Shown here: one piece after another, positions 1-8,299 of the stretch | Layout of the letters: every line of letters starts with the position of its first letter | How positions within the stretch are numbered: the first letter of the stretch is position 1 | Origin: Streptomyces mutabilis | GTDB lineage: Bacteria > Actinomycetota > Actinomycetes > Streptomycetales > Streptomycetaceae | Direction of reading: 5' to 3' | DNA: 64,000 bases | NCBI RefSeq assembly: GCF_014649815.1 | Contig: NZ_BMTT01000005.1 | Location: 62,001 to 126,000 of the forward strand | Translations under genes and position numbers: made by a program | Notes under the pieces: generated by a model | What the model was told of the DNA's origin: nothing | What the model saw: only the letters and a program-made list of their open reading frames with translations | Databases searched by the model: none

Positions 1-478
1 AGAGCACGGGCAGGGTGGCGGCGCTCGGCGCGGCGAAGCAGGCCAGCAGGGTGCACAGGAGCAGGACCCCGGCGACCGGCTGCCAGGTGCCGCCGGCCTT
101 GAGGAGCAGGAAGGCCGGTACGGCGAGGACGACCATCGCGGCGGCCCCGCCGGCGTGGAGCGGGCGGTGGCCGACATGGTCGCTGAGCCTGCCGAGGAAG
201 GTGATCAGCAGCACGATCCACACCACGCCGACCAGCACCAGCACGTCGGCGAAGCCGCTGGAGCGGTTCAGGGTCTCCGTCCGGTTCGTGCAGGTAGCCG
301 GTGACCATGCGGTTGGTGACGTTGTACAGCAGCACCGGGCCCATGCAGATGAGCAGCGGGCGCCAGTGCTCCTTGAGGATCGTCTTGAACTCGCTGCCCG
401 CGGACTCCTGCGCTAGGCCCTTCTCGTGCTCGTCGAGTCGCAGCTGGAAGGCGGGGAACTCCTCCGGGTTGAGTTCAC
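1..478 (-). pseudogene. MHS-family (ProP-like) MFS transporter remnant, 5'-truncated and frameshifted, runs off the window
   Basis: Read on the minus strand, two frames give transporter-like sequence. From about 478 to 290 the protein begins ELNPEEFPAFQLRLDEHEKG and runs to a membrane segment around LLYNVTNRMVTGYL. A change of frame near 288-292 then gives TETLNRSSGFADVLVLVG followed by the MFS loop GRLSDHVGHRP and more hydrophobic helices to the window edge. This matches the second half of metabolite:H+ symporter proteins of about 440 residues, as known for that family. The first half is missing: upstream there is only about 80 bp before the end of the lipase gene. A single sequencing error could explain the frameshift but not the missing N-terminus. 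The remnant continues beyond position 1. Confidence 0.75.
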
Positions 479-558
479 ACCGGCGGGGTCGGAGCCTGGG
501 CCCCCGGTCCCGGGCGTTTGTGCGGGACGCTCCCCCCCCGCACACCGGCCGCGACTCC

Positions 559-1902
559 TCAGGGCTGGGCGGGCATGCTCCAGCAGTTGGAGCGGGCCGG
601 CTCGCCGGAGAGCCGGTCGGTGAGCCAGGAGATGGCCTTGCCCTGGTCGGCGAGGAGCGGGGCGAAGTGGTTGAGCAGGCCGCTGCCGACGCCCGGCAGC
701 AGGACGGGGTCGTAGGTGACCTTCGCGCCCTTGCGACACCAGTCGACGGCCAGTTGCCGGGACTGGTCGTGGGGGACCAGGTCGTCGCTGACACCCGTGG
801 CCACCCGGACCGGGCTGTCCGGCTTCAGCGTGCCGATCCGCTGTTCGGCGAGGAAGTTCTGCAACGCGGGCTCGGCCCGGATGACGTCGCCGAGCGACTG
901 ACCGGTCTTCGTCCAGACGGTGCTGCTGTCGCCTCCGTAGGCGAAGAGCGCGTCGCCGACGCACATCGTCGACAGGTCCCTGAGCGCTGCCTCACCGGCC
1001 GGGTTGATGTACCGGTCGGCGATCGGCCGGAGCGCGGGCTCGCTCTGCAGGAAGCCGTTGAGCGACCAGCCCAGGGCGCCGGCGAGGTCGCCGCCGTCGA
1101 TGGCCTCGGTGACCTCGACCAGATCGGCGGGCGGAGCACCGGCGTAGGTGCCCGCCAGGGGCACGTCCGGGGCGTAGGACGGCTGGAGCTCGGCCGCGGC
1201 GGCCGCCGCCCCGCCGCCCTGGCTGTACCCGAACAGCCCGACCCGGGAGGCGGAGGTGACCGACGCCGAGTCGAGCGAGCGGGCGGCGCGTACGGCGTCG
1301 AGGACGGCGTGGGCGCCGTCGACACGGTTGACGTAAGTGTGCAGCCGGTCGGTGGCGCCGAGGCCGACGTAGTCGGTGACGACGACGGCGACACCGCGCA
1401 GCAGCAGCCGGTACACCGACAGGTCCTCGTAACCCACCGAGACCGTCTCACCGTTGAACCGCAACGGCTGCTCCAGGGCCATCGAGGCGGCGCACTGGTC
1501 GCCCTGGCCCATGGTGCCGGGGGCGACGGCGACCATCGGCCTGGGGCCGTCGCCGCGCCACTCGGCGGACGGTTCTATGTAGGCGCCGGTCACGGCGACC
1601 GGTTCGCCGTTCGCGTCGGTGGACTTGTACATCAGCCGGGTCGCCCGGCCCGGGAGCGGGCCGCCGAGGCTGGGCAGGCTCAGGGCCAGGCGCAGCGGCT
1701 CGCTCCGGATCAGCGCGCCGTCGGCCTCGGGCAGGGTGGCCGGCGGGGTGTAGAAGGCGGGGATCTCGATGCCGCGGGAGACCTCCGTGGCGGTGGCCGG
1801 ACCGGCTGACCTTCCGTCGTCGGCGGCGGCCGGGACGGCCTGTGCGCCGAGGGCGAGTGCGACGGCGATCGCCGCGGCGAGCGTGCGTGGACGTGGGGGC
1901 AT
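559..1902 (-). CDS. Secreted lipase (secretory lipase / LIP family)
   Basis: A 447-residue alpha/beta hydrolase predicted to be exported. Residues 1-28 look like a Sec signal peptide (basic start, Ala-rich core, AxA cleavage near AAADD). The nucleophile elbow is GYSQGGG with Ser227. Asp373 or Asp374 (VSDDLVPHD) and His412 (GLLNHF) are the likely other triad members, in the order and spacing of the secretory lipase family. Such enzymes release fatty acids from esters or triglycerides outside the cell. The start at 1902 is chosen because a perfect AGGAGG lies 6 bases upstream and the signal peptide begins there; a longer in-frame start at 2022 lacks this. It is on the same strand as the iron operon but 160 bp downstream of it, with an inverted repeat in the gap, so it is probably transcribed separately. 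Confidence 0.85.
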   Translation of the reverse strand: MPPRPRTLAAAIAVALALGAQAVPAAADDGRSAGPATATEVSRGIEIPAFYTPPATLPEADGALIRSEPLRLALSLPSLGGPLPGRATRLMYKSTDANGEPVAVTGAYIEPSAEWRGDGPRPMVAVAPGTMGQGDQCAASMALEQPLRFNGETVSVGYEDLSVYRLLLRGVAVVVTDYVGLGATDRLHTYVNRVDGAHAVLDAVRAARSLDSASVTSASRVGLFGYSQGGGAAAAAAELQPSYAPDVPLAGTYAGAPPADLVEVTEAIDGGDLAGALGWSLNGFLQSEPALRPIADRYINPAGEAALRDLSTMCVGDALFAYGGDSSTVWTKTGQSLGDVIRAEPALQNFLAEQRIGTLKPDSPVRVATGVSDDLVPHDQSRQLAVDWCRKGAKVTYDPVLLPGVGSGLLNHFAPLLADQGKAISWLTDRLSGEPARSNCWSMPAQP

Positions 1903-1982
1903 GGCGAACCTCCTGGGGAAGGGCCGGAACCGGTCGTCCGCGGTCCGCTGGGAGAGGGCCGTGGCCGCGCTGCTCGGGGACC

Positions 1983-2001
1983 GTAACCGGAGAGGGGTTA
2001 C
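1983..2001. promoter_or_regulatory. Inverted repeat upstream of the lipase gene (possible operator)
   Basis: GTAACC and GGTTAC are separated by 7 bases, 81-99 bp upstream of the lipase start and outside any gene. It is placed where an operator would lie. No regulator in this window is tied to it, so a chance dyad is possible. Confidence 0.35.
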
Positions 2002-2062
2002 CGTGGGTAGCGCCATGCTCATTACGGTTCAGTAACTTGACGTACTGTCCAACAGCGCTCGG

Positions 2063-4132
2063 CTACCGGCGGCTGCGCACCAGCAGGTACAGGAAGTACG
2101 GTGTGCCGATGACCGCCGTCATGAGCCCCGCGCCGAGCTGGGCCGGCGCGATCACCGTGCGGCCGATCAGGTCGGCCGCGCACACCAGCGTCGCGCCGAG
2201 GAGGAGCGCGACCGGCACCACCCGCACGTGCCGACGGCCCACGAGAGCGCGGGCAGCGTGCGGGGCGACGAGCCCGACGAACCCGATGGTGCCCGCGCAC
2301 GCCACGGCCGTCGAGCTCAGTACGACGCTCAGCACCAGGAACCCGAGGCGCCCCGGCGCCAGCCGCAGGCCGAGCAGCCGCGGGGTGTCCTCGTCCAGCG
2401 AGACCAGGTCCAGCTCGGTGCGCCGGGCGACCGCTACACCGATGCCGACGGCCAGCGCCAGCGCGACCGGCACCACGTCCGGCATGGTCCGTCCGTAGGT
2501 CGAACCCGACAGCCAGGTCAGGGCCTTGGTGGCGTTGAACGGATCGGTGACCACGATCAGCAGGCTGATCAGCGCCGCCGACCCGGAGGCCACGCCGATG
2601 CCGACGAGGACCAGCCGGTTCTGCTGGAAGCCGCCCCGGGCGGCGAGCCCGAAGACCACGACCGCGGTGATCGCCGACCCGGCGAACGCCGCACCGGCGA
2701 CGCCCCAGGTACCGGCGACGGGCGCGGTGGTCACCAGGATCACGGCACCCAGCGCGCCACCGCCGGTGACGCCCAGGACGCTCGGTTCCGCGAGCGGGTT
2801 GCGGGTCACGGCCTGCACCAGCGTGCCGGCCAGGGCGAGCGCCGCACCCGCGCCGAGCGCGGCGAGCACCCGCGGCACCCGCGTGTCCAGGACGAAGGAC
2901 ACGGTCCGCCCGGCCCGCCCCTGCGCCCAGTTGACCACGTCACCGAGCAGCAGCTTGCTGTCGCCCACCAGCACGGCGGCGATCACCAGACCGACCAGGA
3001 CGACGACCAGCACGGCCACGGTGACCAGGAAGACCGCACGGCTCGGGGTGCGCAGCCGGTCGGGAGCCCCGGCCCCGGCGGTGTCCCGCAGCCGCAGCGC
3101 CATCACGACCAGGAACACGGCACCGACCAGGCTGGTCACGACGCCCGTGGGGACGGCAACCGAGAGGTCGTCGGCGACGAGCGTCCGCAGCAGCACGTCC
3201 GAGCCGAGGACCAGGGCCGCGCCGGTCAGCGCCGCCGCGGGCAGGACGGCACTGGAACGCGCGTAGCCGCGGAAACGCCGCGCAAGCGGGCGGACCAGGG
3301 CGGGGGCGCACAGGCCGACGAAGCCGATCGGCCCGGCGAGCGTGACCGCGGCGGCCGACAGCAGCGCCGCCAGGACGACGACCGTGACCCGGGTGGCCCG
3401 GACCGGGACGCCCAGCCCGCGTGCGGCGTCGTCGCCGAGGGCGAGCGCGTCCACCCGGCGGGCCGTCAGCAGCAGCCCGACGAGCCCGACGATCGCGATG
3501 GGCAGCATCTGCAGGACGCCGTCGAAGCCGTTCTGGCCGATGCTGCCCTGGTTCCACTGGTAGAGGCCCTCGGTCTGCTCGGGGAAGAGCAGCAGCAGGC
3601 CCTCGGTCATGGAGTGCAGGCCCAGCATCAGCGCCGTGCCCGCGAGCACCAGCCGGACGGTGCCCGTGCCGAGCCCGGACAGACCGAGCACGACGGCCGC
3701 GGCCGCCAGGCCGCCGAGGAAGGCGACGCCTGAGGAGGCGACCATCGGCAGGGAGAGGCCGGTGGCGCCGACCAGCCCGAGCGCCAGGTAGGAACCCGCG
3801 TTCACGGCCAGGGTGTCGGGTGAGGCCAGCACGTTGCGGCTGACCGCCTGGAGCACGGCGCCGGCCATGCCGAGCACGGCGCCGACCAGCAGGCCCGCGG
3901 TCATCCGGGGGAGGCGGGAGGCGACGACGACGGAGGAGTCGCCCGCGTGGGCCCGCCCGGTGAGGGCCCGCCACACCTCGGAGGGGCCGACGGCGGCGGT
4001 GCCCTGGGTGACGTCGACGACGGCGAGGACGGCGACGAGCAGGACGAGTCCGGCCGTCACCGCGGCCGCACCCGACCGGGGCGTGGGAGCCGTCGAGGGA
4101 CGGGCAGCGGGTTCGGTTGCGGTGACGGCCAT
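2063..4132 (-). CDS. Iron-siderophore ABC transporter permease, two FecCD domains fused
   Basis: A 689-residue membrane protein in which two FecCD-type permeases are joined head to tail, as in FhuB. The first domain covers roughly residues 20-350 and contains GPIGFVGLCAP; the second covers about 360-689 and contains GTIGFVGLVAPHAAR. This loop couples to the ATPase in BtuCD-like transporters. Each half carries its own set of about ten hydrophobic segments, so the fused protein should provide the whole transmembrane channel. It is last in a three-gene operon after the ATPase and the binding lipoprotein; its ATG lies 7 bp after the lipoprotein stop. The cargo is most likely a ferric siderophore because of the iron box in front of the operon, but which one cannot be read from the sequence. 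Confidence 0.93.
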   Translation of the reverse strand: MAVTATEPAARPSTAPTPRSGAAAVTAGLVLLVAVLAVVDVTQGTAAVGPSEVWRALTGRAHAGDSSVVVASRLPRMTAGLLVGAVLGMAGAVLQAVSRNVLASPDTLAVNAGSYLALGLVGATGLSLPMVASSGVAFLGGLAAAAVVLGLSGLGTGTVRLVLAGTALMLGLHSMTEGLLLLFPEQTEGLYQWNQGSIGQNGFDGVLQMLPIAIVGLVGLLLTARRVDALALGDDAARGLGVPVRATRVTVVVLAALLSAAAVTLAGPIGFVGLCAPALVRPLARRFRGYARSSAVLPAAALTGAALVLGSDVLLRTLVADDLSVAVPTGVVTSLVGAVFLVVMALRLRDTAGAGAPDRLRTPSRAVFLVTVAVLVVVLVGLVIAAVLVGDSKLLLGDVVNWAQGRAGRTVSFVLDTRVPRVLAALGAGAALALAGTLVQAVTRNPLAEPSVLGVTGGGALGAVILVTTAPVAGTWGVAGAAFAGSAITAVVVFGLAARGGFQQNRLVLVGIGVASGSAALISLLIVVTDPFNATKALTWLSGSTYGRTMPDVVPVALALAVGIGVAVARRTELDLVSLDEDTPRLLGLRLAPGRLGFLVLSVVLSSTAVACAGTIGFVGLVAPHAARALVGRRHVRVVPVALLLGATLVCAADLIGRTVIAPAQLGAGLMTAVIGTPYFLYLLVRSRR

Positions 4133-4139
4133 GACCTCG

Positions 4140-5123
4140 CTACTTCGTCAGTGCGCCGACGACGGAGTCGATGTACGCCTCCATCGATCCGGGGCCACCG
4201 AACATCCAGATCCCGTCGTCGAGCCGGTGGACGTCGCCGGCTACGACGAACGGCAGGGACTTCCACACCGAGTTCTTGGTGAGGGCACCGGTGAACGGGG
4301 TGCTGTTCTTGTCCTCGTCGTTGGCGATGTAGGCGAACTGGACGTCCTTCGGCAGGGCGGTCAGGCCCTCGACGTCGGTGGCGCCGAGACCGTAGGCCTC
4401 GTCGCCCTTCACCTTCCAGGCGTTTGCCAGGCCGATCGCCTCGTTGACCTCACCGAGGAGCGAGGTGGCGGTGTAGGGACGGATCGAGACCTGGTTGGAG
4501 GTCACGTAGCCGTCGGCGAAGGCGATCTCCTCGCCGGTTATCCCGGCGTCGGCCAGGGCCTTCTTGCCCTCGGCGACCTTCGCCTCGAAGCCCTCGCGGA
4601 CGGCCTCGGCCTTGTCCTCGGTACCGGTGGCCTTGGCGATGAGGTCGACGTTCTTCAGCATCTGGCCGATCTGGTCGGCGTCGTCCGTGGACTTCACCTC
4701 CAGCACCGGGGCGACCTCGCGCATCTGCTTCACGGCCGCCGGCGGCAGGTCCGTGGTGGCGACGATGAGGTCGGGGGCGAGGGAGGCGACGGTGTCCATG
4801 CTCGGCTCGCCGCGGGTGCCGATGTCCTTGGGGTCACCCGTCAGCGGAAATGCTTTGTTCCACGTCCTGTAGCCCTTGACGTCCGCGACACCCGCCGGCT
4901 GGATACCGAGGGCGAGGAGGCTCTCCACCACGTTCCACTCGGTGGCGACGACCTTGGTGGCCGGGCCGTCGAGCTTCACCTCGGCGCCCTTGCCGTCCTT
5001 GAGCGTGATGGCCTCGGAGGCCTTCTTCTCGGACTTGTCGGCGGCGGGTTCGGTGGTGCCGCAGGCGGCAAGGGTGAGCGCCGCGGCGGTGGCGGCGGCC
5101 GCGGTGAGCAGGAGGCGTCTCAT
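4140..5123 (-). CDS. Ferric-siderophore ABC transporter substrate-binding lipoprotein
   Basis: A 327-residue protein with a lipoprotein signal: basic start, hydrophobic stretch, then TLAAC with Cys21 as lipidation site. The mature part has the features of cluster A (FecB/FepB-type) binding proteins, including a PDLIVATTDLPP segment and the C-terminal HRLDDGIWMFGGPGSMEAYIDSV region, cut here to its recognisable core. It should capture the ferric siderophore outside the membrane and hand it to the fused permease. The ATG overlaps the stop of the ATPase gene by 4 bases (ATGA), which implies translational coupling. Placing the binding protein second rather than first in the operon is less common. 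Confidence 0.92.
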   Translation of the reverse strand: MRRLLLTAAAATAAALTLAACGTTEPAADKSEKKASEAITLKDGKGAEVKLDGPATKVVATEWNVVESLLALGIQPAGVADVKGYRTWNKAFPLTGDPKDIGTRGEPSMDTVASLAPDLIVATTDLPPAAVKQMREVAPVLEVKSTDDADQIGQMLKNVDLIAKATGTEDKAEAVREGFEAKVAEGKKALADAGITGEEIAFADGYVTSNQVSIRPYTATSLLGEVNEAIGLANAWKVKGDEAYGLGATDVEGLTALPKDVQFAYIANDEDKNSTPFTGALTKNSVWKSLPFVVAGDVHRLDDGIWMFGGPGSMEAYIDSVVGALTK

Positions 5124-5980
5124 GAGGTGGTGCCGAGCCTTTCGGTTCGTATGTGGTGGCGGCCGATCGGGCGGGTGCGCAGCCGGCCGGTGAGGGGGTC
5201 GGTGTCGACGTCGATCCGGATGCCGTAGACGGCACTCAGGCGTTCCGGCGTCAGTACGTCCTCGGGCAGCCCGTCGGCGACGATCCGGCCCGCTTCGAGA
5301 AGCGTGATCCGGTCGGCGACGGCCGCCGCCTGGTCGAGGTCGTGCAGGACGACGCCGACGGCGATGCCGTGGTCGTCGGCCAGGTCACGGATGAGGTCGA
5401 GCAGTTCCACCTGGTAGCGCAGGTCGAGATAGGTGGTGGGTTCGTCCAGGAGCAGTACGCCGGTCTCCTGGGCGAGGCAGCTCGCCAGCCAGACCCGCTG
5501 CAACTGCCCGCCCGACAGGTGATCGGCGCCGCGGTCGGCCAGGGCGTCGACGCCGGTGAGCGCGAGCGCCCGGTCCACGGCGGCCGGGCCCTCCGGATCG
5601 GGGCGGCCCCAGCGTCCCCGGTACGGGTACCGGCCGAAGTCGACGACGTCCCGCACGGTCAGCCCGCCCGGCGTCGGGCGACCCTGCGTCAGCAGGGCGA
5701 CGTACCGCGAGAACTCACGGGACGTCAGGGCGAGGCCGTCCGTGTCGCCGTCGATGCTGAGCGTGGCACTGCGGGCCCGCTGCAACCGGGCGACGGTCCG
5801 CAGCAGCGTCGACTTCCCGCTGCCGTTGGGACCCACCAGGACGGTCACTTCACCGGGCCTGAGCCTGACGGCCGCGCCGTGCACGACATCGACACCGTCG
5901 TAGGCCACGGTCACGTCCGTGGCCGACAGTTCGTGTCCGCGCAGGCGTGGGCTGTCGGTTGTGTCTTCACCGGATCTCAC
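5120..5980 (-). CDS. Iron-siderophore ABC transporter ATP-binding protein (FecE-like)
   Basis: A 286-residue ABC ATPase. Walker A is GPNGSGKS (residues 50-57), the signature is LSGGQ (155-159), and Walker B is LLLDE (176-180). It energises the fused FecCD permease. It is the first gene of the operon. The furthest upstream start is GTG at 5980; the 18-bp iron box begins only 6 bases upstream, leaving no room for a ribosome binding site. Either the transcript is leaderless or the true start is a little further in; the conserved fold begins only about residue 18. Expression should be repressed by a DmdR/IdeR-type regulator when iron is plentiful. Confidence 0.92.
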   Translation of the reverse strand: MRSGEDTTDSPRLRGHELSATDVTVAYDGVDVVHGAAVRLRPGEVTVLVGPNGSGKSTLLRTVARLQRARSATLSIDGDTDGLALTSREFSRYVALLTQGRPTPGGLTVRDVVDFGRYPYRGRWGRPDPEGPAAVDRALALTGVDALADRGADHLSGGQLQRVWLASCLAQETGVLLLDEPTTYLDLRYQVELLDLIRDLADDHGIAVGVVLHDLDQAAAVADRITLLEAGRIVADGLPEDVLTPERLSAVYGIRIDVDTDPLTGRLRTRPIGRHHIRTERLGTTS

Positions 5981-5986
5981 GTGGCG

Positions 5987-6004
5987 AAGGTTAGCCTAAC
6001 CTAA
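5987..6004. promoter_or_regulatory. Iron box (DmdR/IdeR-type operator)
   Basis: On the minus strand the bases read TTAGGTTAGGCTAACCTT. This is almost the full 19-bp consensus known for actinobacterial iron regulators (TTAGGTTAG-type palindrome). It ends 6 bases before the GTG of the siderophore ATPase gene, so bound repressor would sit on the -10 region or start point. It is the strongest single evidence that the three-gene operon handles iron. Confidence 0.88.
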
Positions 6005-6082
6005 GAAGCGCTGATAGAGGCGGGGGTCACACGGCGCAGGAGCCGAACGCGCCCGCCTCTTGCCCCGTGCTCGACTGCGGTC

Positions 6083-6715
6083 TCAACTCGCCTGCCACGA
6101 ATTGGGCTTCCACAGGCCCGCCCGGTTCAGGGACTGCGGGCAGTGGAGATAGATCTCGTCGATCTTCAGGAGGAGCGCCAGATCCGGACGCAGACCGTCT
6201 CGCGTCATCGCGTCGAAGAAGGGCGCGTCGGTGAGGACGCGGGCCCGGCCGTTGACCCGCAGTACCTGCTTGCCGCCGGGGACCAGGTAGAGCAGCCCGG
6301 CGTGCGGGTTGTCGAGGATGTTGTGGAAGCTGTCCCCCCGCCGGTTCCCCGGCCGGTCCGGCACGACGACGGTGGCGGGGTCGAGCACGTGGGTGAAGCC
6401 GGGGGCGTCGCCGCGCGGTGAGACGTCGCAGTTGCCCCGGGCGTCGGAGGTGGCCAGCAGGCAGAAGGGGGAGCGGGCCAGGATGCTGAGGTCGTCGTCG
6501 GTGAGCCGCTCGTGCACCTTGTCGATGACGACGGGCCAGGGCTCGCCGAGCCGTTCGCGCAGCTCGGCGTGGGAGCCGAGTTCCGACCAGCCCTCTTCAC
6601 CGGTGGTGTCCGGCCGGCCCCCGGCCGTGTCGATGGTGTGTGGCAAGGCCGGCTCCCGGGTCCGTGCGGGCCGGAAGGGTGTGCTGCTCCCGGCGGGTAG
6701 TTGCACGCGCAACAT
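6083..6715 (-). CDS. Pyridoxamine 5'-phosphate oxidase-family protein (FMN split barrel)
   Basis: Up to 210 residues. The core from ELRERLGEPWPVVIDKVHE through RSPFCLLATSDARGNCDVSPRGD and the later LFYL-like LLYLVPGGKQVLRVNGRARV is typical of split-barrel flavoproteins related to PNPOx. Members reduce small molecules with FMN or F420, or act as simple flavin binders; no specific substrate can be assigned. The start is uncertain: the ATG at 6715 gives about 40 poorly structured residues before the domain, and a TTG about 24 codons in, or a start nearer 6600, would give the more usual length. It stands alone between the iron operon and the radical-SAM gene. Confidence 0.75.
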   Translation of the reverse strand: MLRVQLPAGSSTPFRPARTREPALPHTIDTAGGRPDTTGEEGWSELGSHAELRERLGEPWPVVIDKVHERLTDDDLSILARSPFCLLATSDARGNCDVSPRGDAPGFTHVLDPATVVVPDRPGNRRGDSFHNILDNPHAGLLYLVPGGKQVLRVNGRARVLTDAPFFDAMTRDGLRPDLALLLKIDEIYLHCPQSLNRAGLWKPNSWQAS

Positions 6716-6748
6716 TATCGGGTACTGGCTTCACCTCCGAGGGCACCG

Positions 6749-7927
6749 TCAGAAGGCGTACCGGATGCGCAGCCAGGGCGCGTGCGCTGCCACCAGCGCC
6801 CGGACCCGCGCCACCGCGTCGGCCTTGACGCCGACCCGGTAGCGCACGTTCAGCGCGCCGTTCTCGGAGCGCTTGGCCTGCTGGAGGTCCGGCCGCCACA
6901 GGACTTCCTCGGCGCGCGGATGCCAGCCCAGGTTGACCTCGTGCAGCTCCCGGTTGTGCGTCAGCATGATCACCTCGGCGGCGGCCTGCCGCTTGACCCG
7001 GTCCGGCAGCACGTCGTCGAGGTGCCGGAGCAGTTCCGTCCAGGCCTCCTCCCAGCCCGGCCGCACGACCACGGGGGAGAGGTTGAAGTGCACCTCGTAC
7101 CCGGCGTCCAGGAAGTCGGCCGCCGCGGCGATGCGCTCGGCGACCGGCGAGGTGCGCACGTCCAGCAGCCGGGAGTCGTCCGGCGGCATCAGCGAGAAGC
7201 GGACGCGGGTGCGGCCGCGAGGATCGAGGGCGAGCAGGTCGGGATTGACGAACTTGGTGGCGAAGGACGCCTTGGCCGTCGGCCACTGCCGGAAGGCGTG
7301 CACCAGGTCGGCGGTGTTGTCGCAGATCAGGGCGTCCACCGAGCAGTCGCCGTTCTCGCCGACGTCGTACACCCAGGCCTCGGGGTCGCACTGGTTCGGC
7401 TCCGGCTTGGGGCCCTGCCGGGCGATGTGCCGTCCGAGGTGGGCGATGATCCGGTCGATGTTGGTGAAGACGGTGACGGGGTTGGCGTACCCCTTGCGCC
7501 GGGGTACGTAGCAGTAGGCGCAGGCCATCGCGCACCCGTTGGAGGCGCCCGGTGCGATCCAGTCCGCCGACCGGCCGTTGGGACGGGTGGTCAGCGTCTT
7601 CTTCTCGCCCAGCACCAGCGTCTCACCCTTGATCCGCACCCAGCGCTCCACATTGCCCTCGTTGCCGTGCAGGCCGGGGATGCGCCAGTGGGAGTCCACC
7701 TCGACGACACGGGCGTCGGGGAACCGGGCGAGGACCTGCCGGCCGCGCGCGGACGCGGCCGCCGCCGGTTCGGCGTGAATCTCCCGGACGGGCAGCAGGC
7801 GGCGCGCAGCGGGGGAGTCCCGGAAGAGCGGCCCGGCGGGCGGGGCCGCCGACGGGCCGGGCGTCAGGGCGTCGAGGCCGAACAGGGTGCCGGAGCCGTC
7901 GTCCGGTGCGGTGGACGGGTCGCGCAT
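6749..7927 (-). CDS. Radical SAM protein of the spore photoproduct lyase family
   Basis: A 392-residue protein. Cys132, Cys136 and Cys139 in CAMACAYC form the CxxxCxxC motif that binds the 4Fe-4S cluster and S-adenosylmethionine. Flanking segments (ADWIAPGASNGC before, VPRRKGYANPVTVFTNID after) match the spore photoproduct lyase-like group. In Bacillus the founding enzyme repairs spore photoproduct in DNA; Streptomyces spores are different and the substrate of the actinobacterial branch is not established, so DNA repair is only a family-based suggestion. The ATG at 7927 is preferred because the reading frame upstream is low-complexity and overlaps the divergent small membrane protein gene. 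The first 40 residues are probably disordered. Confidence 0.8.
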   Translation of the reverse strand: MRDPSTAPDDGSGTLFGLDALTPGPSAAPPAGPLFRDSPAARRLLPVREIHAEPAAAASARGRQVLARFPDARVVEVDSHWRIPGLHGNEGNVERWVRIKGETLVLGEKKTLTTRPNGRSADWIAPGASNGCAMACAYCYVPRRKGYANPVTVFTNIDRIIAHLGRHIARQGPKPEPNQCDPEAWVYDVGENGDCSVDALICDNTADLVHAFRQWPTAKASFATKFVNPDLLALDPRGRTRVRFSLMPPDDSRLLDVRTSPVAERIAAAADFLDAGYEVHFNLSPVVVRPGWEEAWTELLRHLDDVLPDRVKRQAAAEVIMLTHNRELHEVNLGWHPRAEEVLWRPDLQQAKRSENGALNVRYRVGVKADAVARVRALVAAHAPWLRIRYAF

Positions 7928-8084
7928 GAGGGCTCCCGGGCGAGGGGACGGGCAGGGACCGGGCGGCGGTGCCGCGGTCCTCGTCCTTCCACTGTACGGA
8001 GCGCGCGCCCTTTCGGCCGTGTCACGGCTCCCGTCGGGGGCATACGCGAGGCACGGCACCGCCCCGGTGCCCCCGATCGAAGGG

Positions 8085-8270
8085 ATGTACACCGTGCTCG
8101 CCATCATCGCGGCGGTTCTGTTCCTCCTCGCCTGGCTGATCAACGCGGCGGAGATCTCGACCAACGACATCTTCACCTCTACCAACGTCATGCTCATCGG
8201 CCTCGCCCTGCTGGCCCTGCACGTCGCCGGCATCGGCAGTGGCTGGGCGGCGCGCGGCCGTCGCCGCTGA
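8085..8270 (+). CDS. Small two-helix membrane protein, 61 aa, function unknown
   Basis: The protein has two hydrophobic helices (about residues 3-20 and 34-52), a short polar loop rich in Ser/Thr/Asn between them, and a basic tail ending RGRRR. That layout, and an AGGG just before the ATG, argue for a real gene. It is divergent from the radical-SAM gene and convergent with the DUF574 gene. No function is recognised. The positive C-terminus suggests that both ends lie in the cytoplasm. Confidence 0.65.
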   Translation: MYTVLAIIAAVLFLLAWLINAAEISTNDIFTSTNVMLIGLALLALHVAGIGSGWAARGRRR

Positions 8271-8299
8271 GCCCCCGCCCCCCCGCCCCCTCGCCCCCG

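Noticed and set aside
301-1809. Long open plus-strand frame opposite the lipase gene
   Set aside because: It is the antisense shadow of a GC-rich gene: low-complexity Gly/Arg/Val composition and no domain; the minus strand carries the signal peptide and lipase triad.
2228-3733. Long plus-strand frame opposite the fused permease
   Set aside because: Charged, Arg/Gln/Asp-rich and featureless; the minus strand encodes a clear two-domain permease.
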